Shown here in pieces: positions 54,138 through 64,000 of a stretch of 64,000 nt of DNA. The DNA is from Zygnema cylindricum (lineage: Eukaryota; Streptophyta; Zygnematophyceae; Zygnematales; Zygnemataceae), in assembly GCA_037447655.1 (NCBI GenBank), contig JBBHKE010002056.1, forward strand, positions 1 to 64,000, in the 5' to 3' direction. The position numbers and the translations under genes are program-made. Under the pieces are notes generated by a model. That model saw nothing but the letters and a program-made list of their open reading frames with translations, was not told the DNA's origin and ran no database searches. Position 1 is the stretch's first letter, and each line of letters opens with the position of its first letter.

Positions 54138-57100
54138 GTAAAGGATAAGGGGCCCAAGATCAACAGAGTTTAGACAAGAGGGGAGGGGACGTATAGAGAG
54201 GAAAGGGGGGAAGGAGGAACGGGAGGAAACGGAGAAGAGAGGCGAGAGACAAGATAGGAGACTGCAAAAACGATGACAGGAGCAGCGAAAGATAAGGGGG
54301 AGGGAGAAATAGGAGGAGTGGTAAAAGGTATTATAAAAAGGGGAAGAGGGAGACCGAAAGGTAGTGGCCGGTTAAAACGTGTACCTGCAGTAAGACGTGG
54401 TCAAGCTGTTAAAAAGGATGATGCGGAAGATAGGGACTTGTTGGAGGACAATGGGGTGCAATCGACGCCCCGACAAACAGCTGAAACCGGCAATGGAGTC
54501 GGTAACGAAACCGGTAACGAAAGCGGTAATTGTTTGGAAATGGATAGGAGGGTGGAAACAAGAAGTCCCAGGGAGTCTGGAAGCAGCAGACAGTGCTTTG
54601 TTTTGGCACTTGCAGCTGCAGACATCAGTCCTCTCAACCCTATTAAACCAGAATGGGACAATTGTCATGAGGATTTTTCCATGTATCAGTCTGAACCCTT
54701 TTCATCAAAGACAGCACGACAGGGTAGCCGCGGTAAAAGGAAGAGTGTGTCCATGGCGTTGCAGAACAGTAAGGATAAAGGTGTGATTGTTAGGAAAAGA
54801 ATAAAGAGGGAAGCGGCAGCTTGTAGGGTAACGAGGCGGACATCCCGTGCCTGTGTGAATTATGCGGAAGGGGTGGAAAGTGAATTTGATTCGGAGCCGT
54901 CAACAGTGGCTACCTCCATGGAGAGAGATCGTCCTGATTCACTTCTGACTGCAAACTCCCCGCAGATGGAGAGAACTTCCGAGTTCGAAGAAGAATCTTC
55001 TCCTTGCATGGTTGAGACCCCATTCCCTTCGCCTAGTTCCTCAGACATCCATGTGTCAGGATTAGCCCTCCTTGACTTTTTCTCTGTGTACAACTTCTTG
55101 CGATCATTCAGCCAGCAGCTCTATTTGAGTCCGTTTACTCTCCAGGCGTTTTCAAAAGCTTTGGACAACCCTCAGCCCAACTCCCTCATGGATTGTCTCC
55201 ATGTCATGCTCCTACGAGCTCTTCAAGATCGTGTGGAGGACATGGTCAAAAATCCTTCCGCAGCTATTCAGTCCTGTCTGAGGTGGGTTTGTGGCTATGC
55301 TCTCTGCATTCTTCAACTTCTTGGGGCAACCTGCAACTGTTTCTGTTTTTTGCTGCCAGCTGGCATGTTTTCACTCGCCAACTGGAAGGCACATGACCTT
55401 GAAACTCTGTGCCCGGAGGTATCATCTATTTGTAGCATGGAGCATTTACTAAACTTTGAAAAATCTGAGAGAAGTATATCAGTAAATCTGCTAAAGTAAA
55501 TATTAAATCTATTTGCGTCTGAGTTTGTTGTACGGGAGTTTGCAGGCGCATGGAGTGGAGCCGATTGGACGAAGTGACATGGCCAGAGTATGTAGTAGTC
55601 TATTTAGCAGCTTCTGGGTTTACTCGCCATAGAGGGAAAAATTTCAGCAAGGTCCTTGCCTTTTCCGTTGTCTACTACCAGCTTCCTGTCAGTGTCAAAC
55701 TAGCAGTTCTCTCATTTCTTTGTGATGACTTGTTAGAGAATCGAAGATTTAGAGCTGAAATGCTCAGACGCATGCAAGCGGAGGGAAGTACAGAAGAGAT
55801 AGATCAAGAAGTGGGACAAGAGAATGAGTTGAGAGTGGAGCCTGTTTCTCATGTTTTAATTGGACGGAATAGTACGAGAAAAAGAGGGAGGCCCCGAAAA
55901 GTCGGAAAGGAAGGAAAACATGGAATTGACGATATAGAATTCTCATCGAGAGATCCTGGAACTTCTGATATTGACGGAAATTTGGACGAATGCATTCTTT
56001 GTGGCATGGATGGCCATTTAATTTGCTGTGACGGCTGTCCTGCGGCGTTTCACTCTCGGTGTGTGGGAGCTGCAAAGCATTTGCTGCCTTCAGGTGATTG
56101 GTATTGCCCAGAGTGTGAGGTGGAGAAGCGGTCAGAGTTAGGGACCAAAATGCCCCGTGGTTTTAGAATGGAGAAACTCGGCATCGACTCTATGGGCCGA
56201 TCATATTGGTTCATCTGCGACCACGTGCTGATGTAAGATAATCACCAGGTATTTCTGCAGAAATCAGTTGCTTGTGTTATGGCAGTCTTCTTTTTTTGGT
56301 TTTCCTTAAATAATGTTATTCTTTGGCCTAGCGGCTGGGCTTTCACTAATCTTATTGTTCTTTGTTCTCTCTTGCTCCCTTTTTTAAGTTTTCTGTATGT
56401 GACCTTGTCTCTCCATATTCCACTTCCCTTGATTGGGTAATAACAGCTTGTTGTTTTTTAGTACCACCTTCACATTTTGTTCGTCTTCATTCCTCATCAT
56501 TTCCTTCCACCCTTCTCTTGTCGTTGTTTTTTCTTGGAGTTTGGAACGTCCTGCTTGTCTATGTTCTAAAAGTTCCCATTGCCCGTTGTTGGTGCAGTGT
56601 CGAAGGAGCTTGTAGATCAGATCCTCAAGTTCATAATTTTCCCCCTCCCGATTTTCTCAAAATTCTCCATTATCTACAGTCCGGAAATCCATCGAACCAG
56701 CAGTTGATCTCTGCATTTTTGCACTGCTGGGAGACTTCAAGTGCCGCAGGCAAAGCACCGCCTATACCTGTCAAAGCCCTAGATGTTGGAGCACGAGTTC
56801 CTGAAAAAGTGACAGTAGGGGCTAGCCTGGAGGAAGTACAAGAGGGGTTGGATAAGGTGCAGGATGATGTAAGCAGAGACGCAGTTCCTCAGAATGCCGA
56901 ATGTGAAGACTCGAAGCGAGATGGTTGTAACCAGGTTCACTGTCTGGGACGAAGTTGCGAGCCAGGGGGAACACTGGGGACAACAAACAATGGAATAGGC
57001 CATGTCAGTCTAATCATGAATCAAGGATCTGGGCTTCACTATCAGGGAGAAAGGAGCTCTGGGGTTATAACGCTGGCAGGAAACGGAGGCTTGGTAAGTC

Positions 57101-60100
57101 AGAGCATTGCAGTTGACGGGACGAGAGAGGTAGAGATGGAAGAAACTGGGGATGAAGATTCAAGGATCATGCAAAATTCAGTGGAAAATCCAGTGAAGGA
57201 AGGAACTGCACTAAAGTGCATCTGCAAAGACACTGGTGTTTTGACTTGTGACGAAGGAAAATGTGTTTCTACGATGGTTATCCATTGTTCTACCACGGTG
57301 GCTGACGAGACTCCTGCCTCTTGTATGAATGATGGAAAAAGGTGTGAGCAGGCCACCAATACAACTCAATTGCAAGCTTCTGTTTTGTTTTTGACAAAGG
57401 ATGAGCTAACTAAAGGAAATTCTATGAAGAATGGTGAGAGTGTCAAGGATCCTAGTAGCAAGAATCAGGGTGAAGTTTCTTTTGGGGGTTCTGTGAATAA
57501 CTCTGGCTGTACTACACAAGTGTTCCACGATGGAGCAGTAGTACTGACGCAAGTTATCGAGTCCAACGTTACTCGTGAGAGTTTTAGTCTCGTATCCAAT
57601 CCAGGGCAAACGAACAAAGTGGCTGCTGTGCATGTACAAGGAAAGGCGTTATCGGCACATGGGGGACAAAATCTTGATCATAACATTGTTACGGATTGTT
57701 CAGTTGGGAGAGAATGGATTAACGCAAAAGTGAATGAAAACATGAAGTCCTTAGGTGTTTTCACAAGTAAGAACAGTTTTCTATACTCTTCTTACATTTC
57801 ATCCAAACCTCTTCATGGGTTCATTCTGACAATTTCGCTGGCAGGAGAGACTGCAAAGTTTTAGCTGAACGATTAAATCATGTTCAGCAGTTTCCCTGAC
57901 TTTTGTTCATAGTTTCCATTTTAATGTCGTGTGAACTGAGCTTAGAAGTTGAAGCCCTGAAAGAGGGCAGGTCCATCAAAGCAAGAGCATAGGACTGTTG
58001 TTCTCAATTTTCAGGAGCAGTTGCATTTGTTGACTGGTGCAATTGTTTTTTGTTTGAATTTCAGGTGACTCAGTGCATGTGGCTGATGCGAAAACAGGAC
58101 TTAATGATGATACAACAGTGATTACAGCAGCAATACCGGAGAAAAGTCAAGAAGTGAAACACGAGAAGGAACATTTGCTGACTTCCGGACATAGGTTGTC
58201 GAATGCTCAAACAGGGTGTCGAACTTTGCTGCATGAGGATAATGGGTGTGAAATATCCGCATTAAAGACAGGAATTTTAGAAATCGCAGAACAAGCCTGT
58301 TTGCCAGGACCTAAGGCTGGTGTGGCAGAAGTGAAATGCTGCACAGAAACCAAAGATGATAAACAGCCAGTAGATGATAGCTTCAACACTAATATGGGAG
58401 TTTCACCAGGACTATGGGATAAAGGTAGCAAACTTCTGGATAAGTTATGGAATATCAAGATGCAAAAAGATAGCGACACTAGTGGAAACATATCAAGCAA
58501 GCTATTTAACGTGAATGTAGGCTCCGCAATTGGCAAAGACAATAGGGAGTTATCCAAGACAGATAGTGAGAACGAGTTTCCTTCTCTTCTCGAAGACCAA
58601 AGTGATAAACCGACAAAGGAGCCTAGTCGTCCGAGATTGACGGGCTTGACATTAAGGAAAATCATTCCTAAGGCAGGCATGACAACTCCTAAAGAGAGTA
58701 AAGGCATGAAAAACTCGGAATATGTCAATCTGTACGCTTGGGGTGAGAGGGCAGCAGCAGCAGCAGCTGTCTTATCTAATGATGATGCACATGTTGGGGA
58801 AGAAGGAAGAGCGAGAGCGAAACGGTCAAATATTGCAGAACAAACACAGGCTTTCTCGCAGGTATTAGCTGCCTTCCTCTAGTTCTGGGGGGCTAATCTC
58901 CTAGTATTTGATGATACTGAAAGAAATGTTTCCAAGTGTGGAAACTTGTTGCTGGTTACTGATGTATTTATCTTAATGTATACATTCAATTAAGCTAACA
59001 CTGCACTTGGTAGAACGTTACATGGTGGTTTTTATGTATGTATTTGATCACAGCGCAGAACGCCCAGAGTTCGCTATGTCTCTCTTGCTTTTTCCATCAC
59101 CCTGAAATTTACATGGGTCTGAAGTAGAAATTATACTTGACTGAAAGTTAAGCAACAGTTGCATAAATACTGACTTATTATGCTCTATATCACAAGAAGC
59201 AAATGGGTAAAGACAAAAGAAGGTCTTCCTTGCTAGTCTGCTTCACGGCGATGGTTGGCCTCATGCGATAGCAGCTAAATATGTTTTGAAATTGTGTACC
59301 ACACTAACAATGGTGTGAACGTCGAGAAATGGACAAATGAAAGAAGATTGCATTGCCTCAAGTATTGTCAGAGATATAGCATGTAGTTGTTACTAGACGA
59401 GGAGCTTTGTGGACATAGCGTATGCTTGAGAGCCTGCAATAGGAATGCACCTGCAGTACCTGGATTACTTCTAGACAATTGTCTAATTCTCAGCACTGTT
59501 GACTTGTCTTGCAAGAAGGTAGTTTTAGGTCAAAACAGTACGGACATTTTTGTTTTGGAAAGGGCAGAACATTTAAGAGTCCATACCGGGTTATGTAAAT
59601 CCCGTAGCTGCCCCTTTCATCTTCCATTTTCTTTTCTCTTTTCTTCCCTCTCCCGGCTAATCTTTTTTTTTTTCCTCTCCTGTGCCCGTCCCCACAATTC
59701 CCGATTGGTGAAAAATATCCTGGACCTTTCACAATAAACTTGAGTTACCGTTGATCATTCATGTGCAATTTTATTTCGAGTTTTTTCAAAGTGGGTATAT
59801 TTGGTCTCGAGATTTTTTCACTTCAAGTTATAGTATATTCTAGGGTGTCGAGTGATGAATCAGATTCCGTATCTTTCAGACATTAATAATCACAGCACTG
59901 TAATTTGATAGTAGGAATGGAAGAGGTACAGAAAAGAGGCGAAAGAGGGTCAAAAGGAAAATATAAGTCATAAGAGTCAGGATAAGAAGGTAAGAAAAAT
60001 TCAGTGGGAGAAAAAATAATATGAAATAAAAAGTTTCTGCGGAAAATCCAATCACTTACGAAGGGTGCAAACTGTTGAGAGCTTTTGGTTCCGCAACTAA

Positions 60101-63100
60101 AAACCATCAGATCAGTTAAGTTTGTTTTTTGATTAATTTGCAAAAAGAAATACGTTTAATGCTAAAATTGTTGAGTATAACACTATTTTATGTTCGACAA
60201 AGTCAGAAAAACGGCATGAAATGCACATTAACAAAATCAAAACAAATTGAAGACTACATAAAACCTCACAACTTCCGTTATTATCCCGTTATTACTCCGT
60301 TATTATCCTGTTTTTATCCTGTTATTATTCGAGGAGAGGGAGAGGGAGAGGGAAGGAGGAGGGAGGGGAGAGGGAGGGAAGGGAGAGGGAGGGAAGGGAG
60401 GAGGGATCAGAGGGAGAGGGAGAGGGAGAGGGTGAGGGAGAGGGGCGAGGGCGAGGAGAGGGGGAGAGGGAGAGGGCGAGGGCGAGGAGAGGGAGAGAGG
60501 GAGAGGGAGAGGATATATTGTCACGCGAGAGTGAAAAGATGAGAAAGAAATACAAAAAATTGACAGGGAGAGAAAATAAAGTTGTATGACTGGAACCAGG
60601 CTGCTTGTTTGCTTTTTTTTATTCTTGTTCCTTTTCTTTTTTTACTTTGTACGCATACAATAGTACTTTATAATGTATTGTATAATATTATTGACTTTAT
60701 ATAGCGTGGCATGCCACGTATGAAAATCTGTTCCGTATTCTGTTTAGCGGGAGTTTAGTACGGACAGCGCAGCGTATAAACGCTGACAAATTTAAAATTG
60801 TAGCTTATAGTTCTAAAAGTATAGTACCGAAACTAAAAAATTTAATTACATGGTAGTATCTTTCTTTTTCGAAAATCATATGAACAGATTTGTCAGACTG
60901 CCATTTACTGCCACCATTTTTTTAGAATTATGTAAACTGTATAATTGTACGCACTACTGCGGCTTGTGTGGAGTCTTTAAGTTGGGTTGGTACACTACTT
61001 GTGGTTGTTATTCTTGAACATACTCATCCTTAGGTGGTGATTATTTGAGGCGTATTCCATAAGTTAGTGTGGACCGCAACAATGACGGACTGTAAAAAGG
61101 CGTTGAATGTTCTAGATAACATGCTAAGCCTCTTTCCCATCTTTGTGATTGCAGGTTTTTGGTTGGTTTGAATGGCCTGGAGCTCGATCAGGGATCGGGG
61201 TCCGAGATGCCGTAGCCAAAGAGAGATGTGGGTGGTGTTATCATTGCAAAGTTGTATCTTTGCGAAGGGGTTGTCTTATACATTTGGTCGAGAGAAGCTA
61301 CTATTCTGCTGGTAGGCTCTCTGGAGGATTTGGCACTCCCCTTATTGGCAACCGTCGAGAGACTTCGCTTACATCCTCAATTAGAACTGGAATGCATTTG
61401 TCCATGCTGGTCCGTTATGTACTGCGTATGGAGGAGAATTTGCACGGATTGCTGAGCAGCCAATGGGAGCAAGCTAAGTGGCGAAAAAACTGGAGGATGA
61501 TGATGGTTGACAAGAAAAACCTTGCAGACCTTAAAAAGCCTATACTTGAGGTGAGGGGATGTTAACTTACGACCGTAGTTCTGCTTGTCTTTATTAGGAG
61601 GAATGCGTGCAAAAAAAGGAATTCGAGTCGATTTTGGGACTATGCCCAGGCAGGGGGGGAAGTTGGGAATTGGAATGGAAGATTGGTGGGACCATTGTGT
61701 TAGAGGAATTTGTAAGCCTATCCTAGAGACCTGAATTACACTGTTGATAAGTCCTCTTGTGGTGGGTATTGTGAGTGATTTTGTACCAGCTAGCATTCAA
61801 TCTTTCCTGAGACGATGTTGATTTCTACTGCTTTTCTTATTCCTTTTCAGCTGGGAAATTCTCTTCGTAGTATTTCACTTTCAGTTGATTGGAATGAAGA
61901 AATGGAGGATGCGCCTCTCTTTGGTCGCAAAAAACGCAAGCCTTCATCCTCAGTAGCTTCGTCGTCAACAAGAAGAGGATCTCGTCGACGAAGTACCTCT
62001 CGAAGGAGCAAGATTGAAAAACTGGGCGGGTTTCCCGTCCCAGTTACTTCGATAGAAACACTGTTGTGGTGGCGAACACATGGTCTTGCTGGGCATGCCA
62101 TGGACTGGGAGATGCTAAGCCAGAAAGAACTACTTAAAGCAGCTCGACAAGGTATGGGCATAGGCGTTGGAATTACAGGAGTTTGGTCGGCAGTCATTTG
62201 AGTAAAAACGTATGGTTTACTCAATAAGGTCCTTGTGTTTCTTCACTGATGTTGATGTTTTGGAGGGGACTGTAAATCTAACTTTTGATATACTTCTTGC
62301 TGAAATTTGAATCAAGCTAAAAATTTCGACAATGTTTGACTATGGTTTGAGATTATCTGCATTTTTCGTTTCAGAATTTCAAGCGTCTAAACAAACATGA
62401 TCCTCATGAAATTGGATTTTCGCTAAGAAGCCGGTTTGTAAATGTTTCAGAAACACAATCCACAAGAGAAACATACCGTTGCAAATAAAGAGCAAATGCT
62501 TTGCAACTGAGCATGGTGGTTGGAAGTTTCTTACTAAATATCATCCTCGAAGTCATGGAATCCTCCCAAATGCCTTTGTCCCTTTCTTCCATACAATTAT
62601 GTCGTCATCTCCACCCTGCATCCTTCCTGTCTTCTTTCGATCTTCACTTCTCAGCTCTTCCACCAAACTTGTCCCCCCCTTTTAGACATTCAACCTCCCC
62701 TTTCCTTCATGCTTCCAGTTCTTACTTACAACTTCATCTTCATTGTCTTCAAAGGTCTCTTTTTCGTTTCACTCTTCTTGTCAACCTGACTGCATCTTGC
62801 TGATCCTCTTGAGTAGACATGTCCATCCCTCGCCCTAGAATTACCTCCAGCATATTCCTTGCCAGACAATTTTTTTGTGTTAACTTGTGTCAATCAATGC
62901 AAGGAAATTTTGTTGCTCACCCTCTACTACACATGGCCAATTGACTTGGTTGTAAAGGTAATCAAAAACATGTTCCCCGAGATGGTTACTGTTATGATCA
63001 GGTAATGCCATTTACAGCCGCAGTGTGTCTCAGATCTCATGCTAACTGGCTTATCATTTGCACCTCTTTATTTGTAAGTCATTACTGACATATGCAAGCT

Positions 63101-63442
63101 AGATTCAGGTCTGTAGCACAATCTGGCGAGCAATACTCCTTTTTATTTTTCATCAGCATAATCTGTAGACTTCCGCAAAACTGTAAAGACGTTCGTAAAG
63201 ATGAAAGACAATCTTAAATGTGTTGCCTGAAGGTAACTCTTAAAGTTATTCCAATGAAAGGATTTTGTAAGGTTTATTTTATGCGAGACGGGGACTTTGG
63301 GTGATCTACTGCAGGAGGCATAAAAAGGATTCCAGGTCTGGTCTATGAGACACCTGGTGGGGCTTTTCCTCAGCGTACTTTGAAGTACGCTTGGAGTACA
63401 CGTGTGGAGGCAGCACGCACCGTGGCTCAGCTGGCGCTCCAG
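53966..63442 (+). CDS. PTM-like DDT/PHD chromatin protein, 3' end outside window
   Basis: Eight coding exons are visible (listed below), together about 1549 codons; Arabidopsis PTM is somewhat longer, so a few exons should lie past 64000. Exon 1 starts at the ATG at 53966. Domain order: Tudor/Agenet-like start; AT-hook; bipartite DDT domain across intron 2, with S-V-Y-N-F-L-R-S-F and V-K-L-A-V-L-S-F-L-C-D-D; a second AT-hook-like R-K-R-G-R-P-R-K; a complete C4HC3 PHD finger; long low-complexity region; N-L-Y-A-W-G; R-C-G-W-C-Y-H-C-K; L-A-L-Q end. All borders use GT-AG and the phases of exons 2-8 agree. In flowering plants PTM is a PHD/DDT protein reported at the chloroplast envelope and in the nucleus. 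I see no membrane segment in the visible part; in PTM it lies near the C-terminus. I infer a nuclear chromatin role. The family call is strong; exact exon 1/2 joining is not. Confidence 0.85.
54286..55282 (+). CDS. Exon 2: AT-hook and first half of DDT domain
   Basis: The acceptor is uncertain because the upstream intron is purine-rich; CAG at 54283-54285 fits the phase, while CAG at 54277-54279 would make a stop with the chosen donor. An alternative is translation from the ATG at 54273. It contains the AT-hook R-G-R-G-R-P-K-G near 54335, basic and Ser-rich stretches, and from about 55061 the DDT helices (F-L-R-S-F-S-Q-Q-L-Y-L-S-P-F-T-L). Donor AG/GTGGGT at 55283. Confidence 0.75.
55546..56232 (+). 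CDS. Exon 3: end of DDT, AT-hook-like motif, PHD finger
   Basis: Acceptor TTTGCAG at 55545; the split codon AG/G keeps the frame. It completes DDT (T-W-P-E-Y-V-V-V-Y-L and L-S-F-L-C-D-D-L-L-E-N), then R-K-R-G-R-P-R-K near 55880, then the PHD finger at about 55985-56120: DECILCGMDGHLICCDGC, F-H-S-R-C, W-Y-C-P-E-C, with all eight zinc ligands. It ends with G-R-S-Y-W-F-I-C-D-H-V-L, as in PTM. Donor AT/GTAAGA. Confidence 0.9.
56598..57766 (+). CDS. Exon 4: post-PHD helical motif and low-complexity region
   Basis: Acceptor GGTGCAG at 56597. It opens with F-P-P-P-D-F-L-K-I-L-H-Y-L-Q, matching the D-I-P-x-L-L-K-I-L type segment that follows the PHD in PTM. The remainder is Gly/Ser/Asp-rich without known domains and contains scattered Cys. 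The ORF continuing upstream of 56598 is intron. Donor A/GTAAGA at 57767. Confidence 0.85.
58065..58861 (+). CDS. Exon 5: variable region ending in the Y-V-N-x-Y motif
   Basis: Acceptor TTTCAG at 58064; the codon A/GT restores Ser. It is mostly polar and variable, then E-Y-V-N-L-Y-A-W-G-E-R-A-A-A-A-A-A-V-L, which corresponds to the conserved Y-x-N-x-Y-x-F segment before the C-G-W-C motif in PTM. Donor CGCAG/GTATTA at 58862. Confidence 0.85.
58862..61154 (+). other. Intron 5 of the PTM-like gene, long (2.3 kb)
   Basis: No additional exon is needed: the protein reads straight from A-F-S-Q to V-F-G-W. It contains T-rich DNA near 59640-59680 and a purine microsatellite at 60331-60520. Confidence 0.75.
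60331..60520. repeat. GAGAGG purine microsatellite in intron 5
   Basis: Runs of GAGAGG, GAGGG and GCGAG words on one strand. Long open frames read through it on both strands are artefacts. Confidence 0.85.
61155..61550 (+). CDS. Exon 6: C-G-W-C motif segment
   Basis: Acceptor GATTGCAG at 61154, phase 0. It encodes F-G-W-F-E-W-P, E-R-C-G-W-C-Y-H-C-K and R-M-E-E-N-L-H-G-L-L, all conserved in PTM. The C-x2-C-x2-C spacing suggests a further metal site. Donor GAG/GTGAGG at 61551. Confidence 0.85.
61851..62151 (+). CDS. Exon 7: basic segment to A-A-R-Q motif
   Basis: Acceptor CTTTTCAG at 61850, phase 0. It contains S-L-S-V-D-W-N (L-A-L-S-A-D-W-L in PTM), a Ser/Arg/Lys-rich stretch that could be a nuclear localisation signal, and L-L-K-A-A-R-Q. 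Donor CAAG/GTATGG at 62152. Confidence 0.85.
63315..63442 (+). CDS. Exon 8: K-R-I-P-G to V-A-Q-L-A-L-Q
   Basis: Acceptor CTACTGCAG at 63314; the split codon gives Gly. It encodes G-I-K-R-I-P-G-L-V-Y and Y-A-W-S-T-R-V-E-A-A-R-T-V-A-Q-L-A-L-Q, close to the PTM segment R-x-x-V-E-x-S-R-T-V-S-Q-L-A-L-Q. Donor CCAG/GTAAAG at 63443. The next exon is not visible before 64000. Confidence 0.85.
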
Positions 63443-64000
63443 GTAAAGCTCAAAAGCTCAAAAAGCTCAAAAAGCTCAAAAATCTCAAAAATCTCAAAAG
63501 CCCAAAAGCACACTCCAAAGCTCAAAAGCACTCAAAGGCACACAAAAGCTCAAAAGCTCATCCGATATTTCATGGAAACGAAGACAATTTATGGAGCGCG
63601 CATAGGTGGGAGGAGAGGAAGGGGTAGGAGGGAATGGGAACAAATGAGAGGAGGAGATAGGATGGTTCTGTGGAAGGATGGAATGGGATGGGATGGGTCC
63701 ATGGGTGTCGATGCTCCTGGAGTTCGTTTCTTGCTTCATGTGCTGCTCTTGGCCTTGGAATTTTTCTCAAGCAGTTTTTTTCGTTTTTGACTGCAAAACG
63801 AGGGGGAGGATCTTTCCTTCCAGTGACATAAGGCCTTACTATTTCTTTTTAGCTCTGGATCAATTGTATTTTTCTTCTACTTGGGTGCGGCTCTATGAGT
63901 GAAACCGAGAGGAGAAAATTGTGCACTGGCCATAGATACAAAAAGTTTTTTTTCACATGGGCAAAGAGAACACTGGTTTCTGGTTCGCACTAGTCACACA
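63443..64000 (+). other. Start of intron 8 with an AAAAGCTC tandem repeat
   Basis: Directly after the donor, AAAAGCTC/AAAAAGCTC/AAAAATCTC units repeat to about 63570, then GGAATGGGATGG-type repeats near 63675-63705. No exon is recognised. Confidence 0.6.

Noticed and set aside
54372-54668. Minus-strand frames opposite exon 2
   Set aside because: They are complements of the AT-hook/DDT exon with Pro/Leu-rich composition and no family match.
56233-56260. Very short intron ending at TTTCTGCAG
   Set aside because: It would be only 28 bases, below plant minimum, and the following frame loses the PTM similarity.
56362-56597. Upstream part of the 500-codon frame over exon 4
   Set aside because: T-rich, ends at a clear acceptor (GGTGCAG), and the phase agrees only if exon 4 starts at 56598.
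60129-60555. Arg/Glu- and Pro/Ser-repeat frames
   Set aside because: Read-through of the GAGAGG microsatellite in intron 5.

Overview
The window looks like nuclear DNA of a land plant. The evidence is one multi-exon gene on the + strand at the right end (53966 to beyond 64000). Its protein shows the domain order of the plant-only PTM family: a small Tudor/Agenet-like start, an AT-hook, a DDT domain, a C4HC3 PHD finger and the CGWCxxC segment. Divergence from what I remember of flowering-plant PTM, and the kind of Ty1/copia elements present, make a non-seed plant (bryophyte, lycophyte or fern) a reasonable guess, but the sequence alone does not settle it.

Layout. 1-9.2 kb is AT-rich intergenic DNA with foldback (MITE-like) sequences, a GATTT-type microsatellite, a degenerate telomere-like tract and a purine-rich tract; I see no gene there. 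9.2-49.9 kb is a nest of LTR retrotransposons. Copia element 1 (+) starts at 9200. It is split at 13147 by complete element 2 (-, 13148-19629, target duplication AGGGG) and again near 19650 by a further insertion of unclear kind. That insertion itself carries a deleted copia element (+, 20653-23391) and a 20-bp minisatellite. Element 1 resumes at about 23771 and is cut at 25063 by element 3 (-). Element 3 is fused by deletion to element 4 (-). Element 4 is split twice: by a decayed Ty3/gypsy-like element with a PHD-finger remnant (about 30906-36125), and, inside its 5' LTR, by young element 5 (+, 38474-42858, duplication CCTCT). 43.7-48.3 kb holds an LTR carrying a nested solo LTR, a minus-strand RT/RNase H remnant and an inverted copia piece. 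48.5-50.3 kb holds relatives of element 5. 50.3-52.1 kb is a minus-strand non-LTR retrotransposon remnant with a C2H2 finger. 52.6-53.2 kb is a diverged duplication upstream of the gene.

The most interesting system is the copia group. All four readable LTR/internal junctions carry a primer binding site complementary to the anticodon stem-loop of initiator tRNA-Met, not to its 3' end. This is the half-tRNA priming known from Drosophila copia. In each, gag starts inside the LTR and reads straight through that site as Q-V-M-x-P. The polypurine tract and 3' LTR border is bracketed by an inverted repeat whose arms covary between families. The LTR leader has covarying hairpins, and most LTRs carry a tRNA-like A-box/B-box pair on the antisense strand. 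Element 5 has no pol: its single long frame is Gag plus zinc knuckle plus a long Lys/Arg-rich tail, and a diverged copy of the tail occurs at 50 kb.

All copia and gypsy coding regions carry stops or frameshifts. The PTM-like gene does not: from exon 2 on, the seven junction phases agree and the exons are open. Exon borders come from reading splice sites and frame, and the exon 1/exon 2 junction is the weakest.
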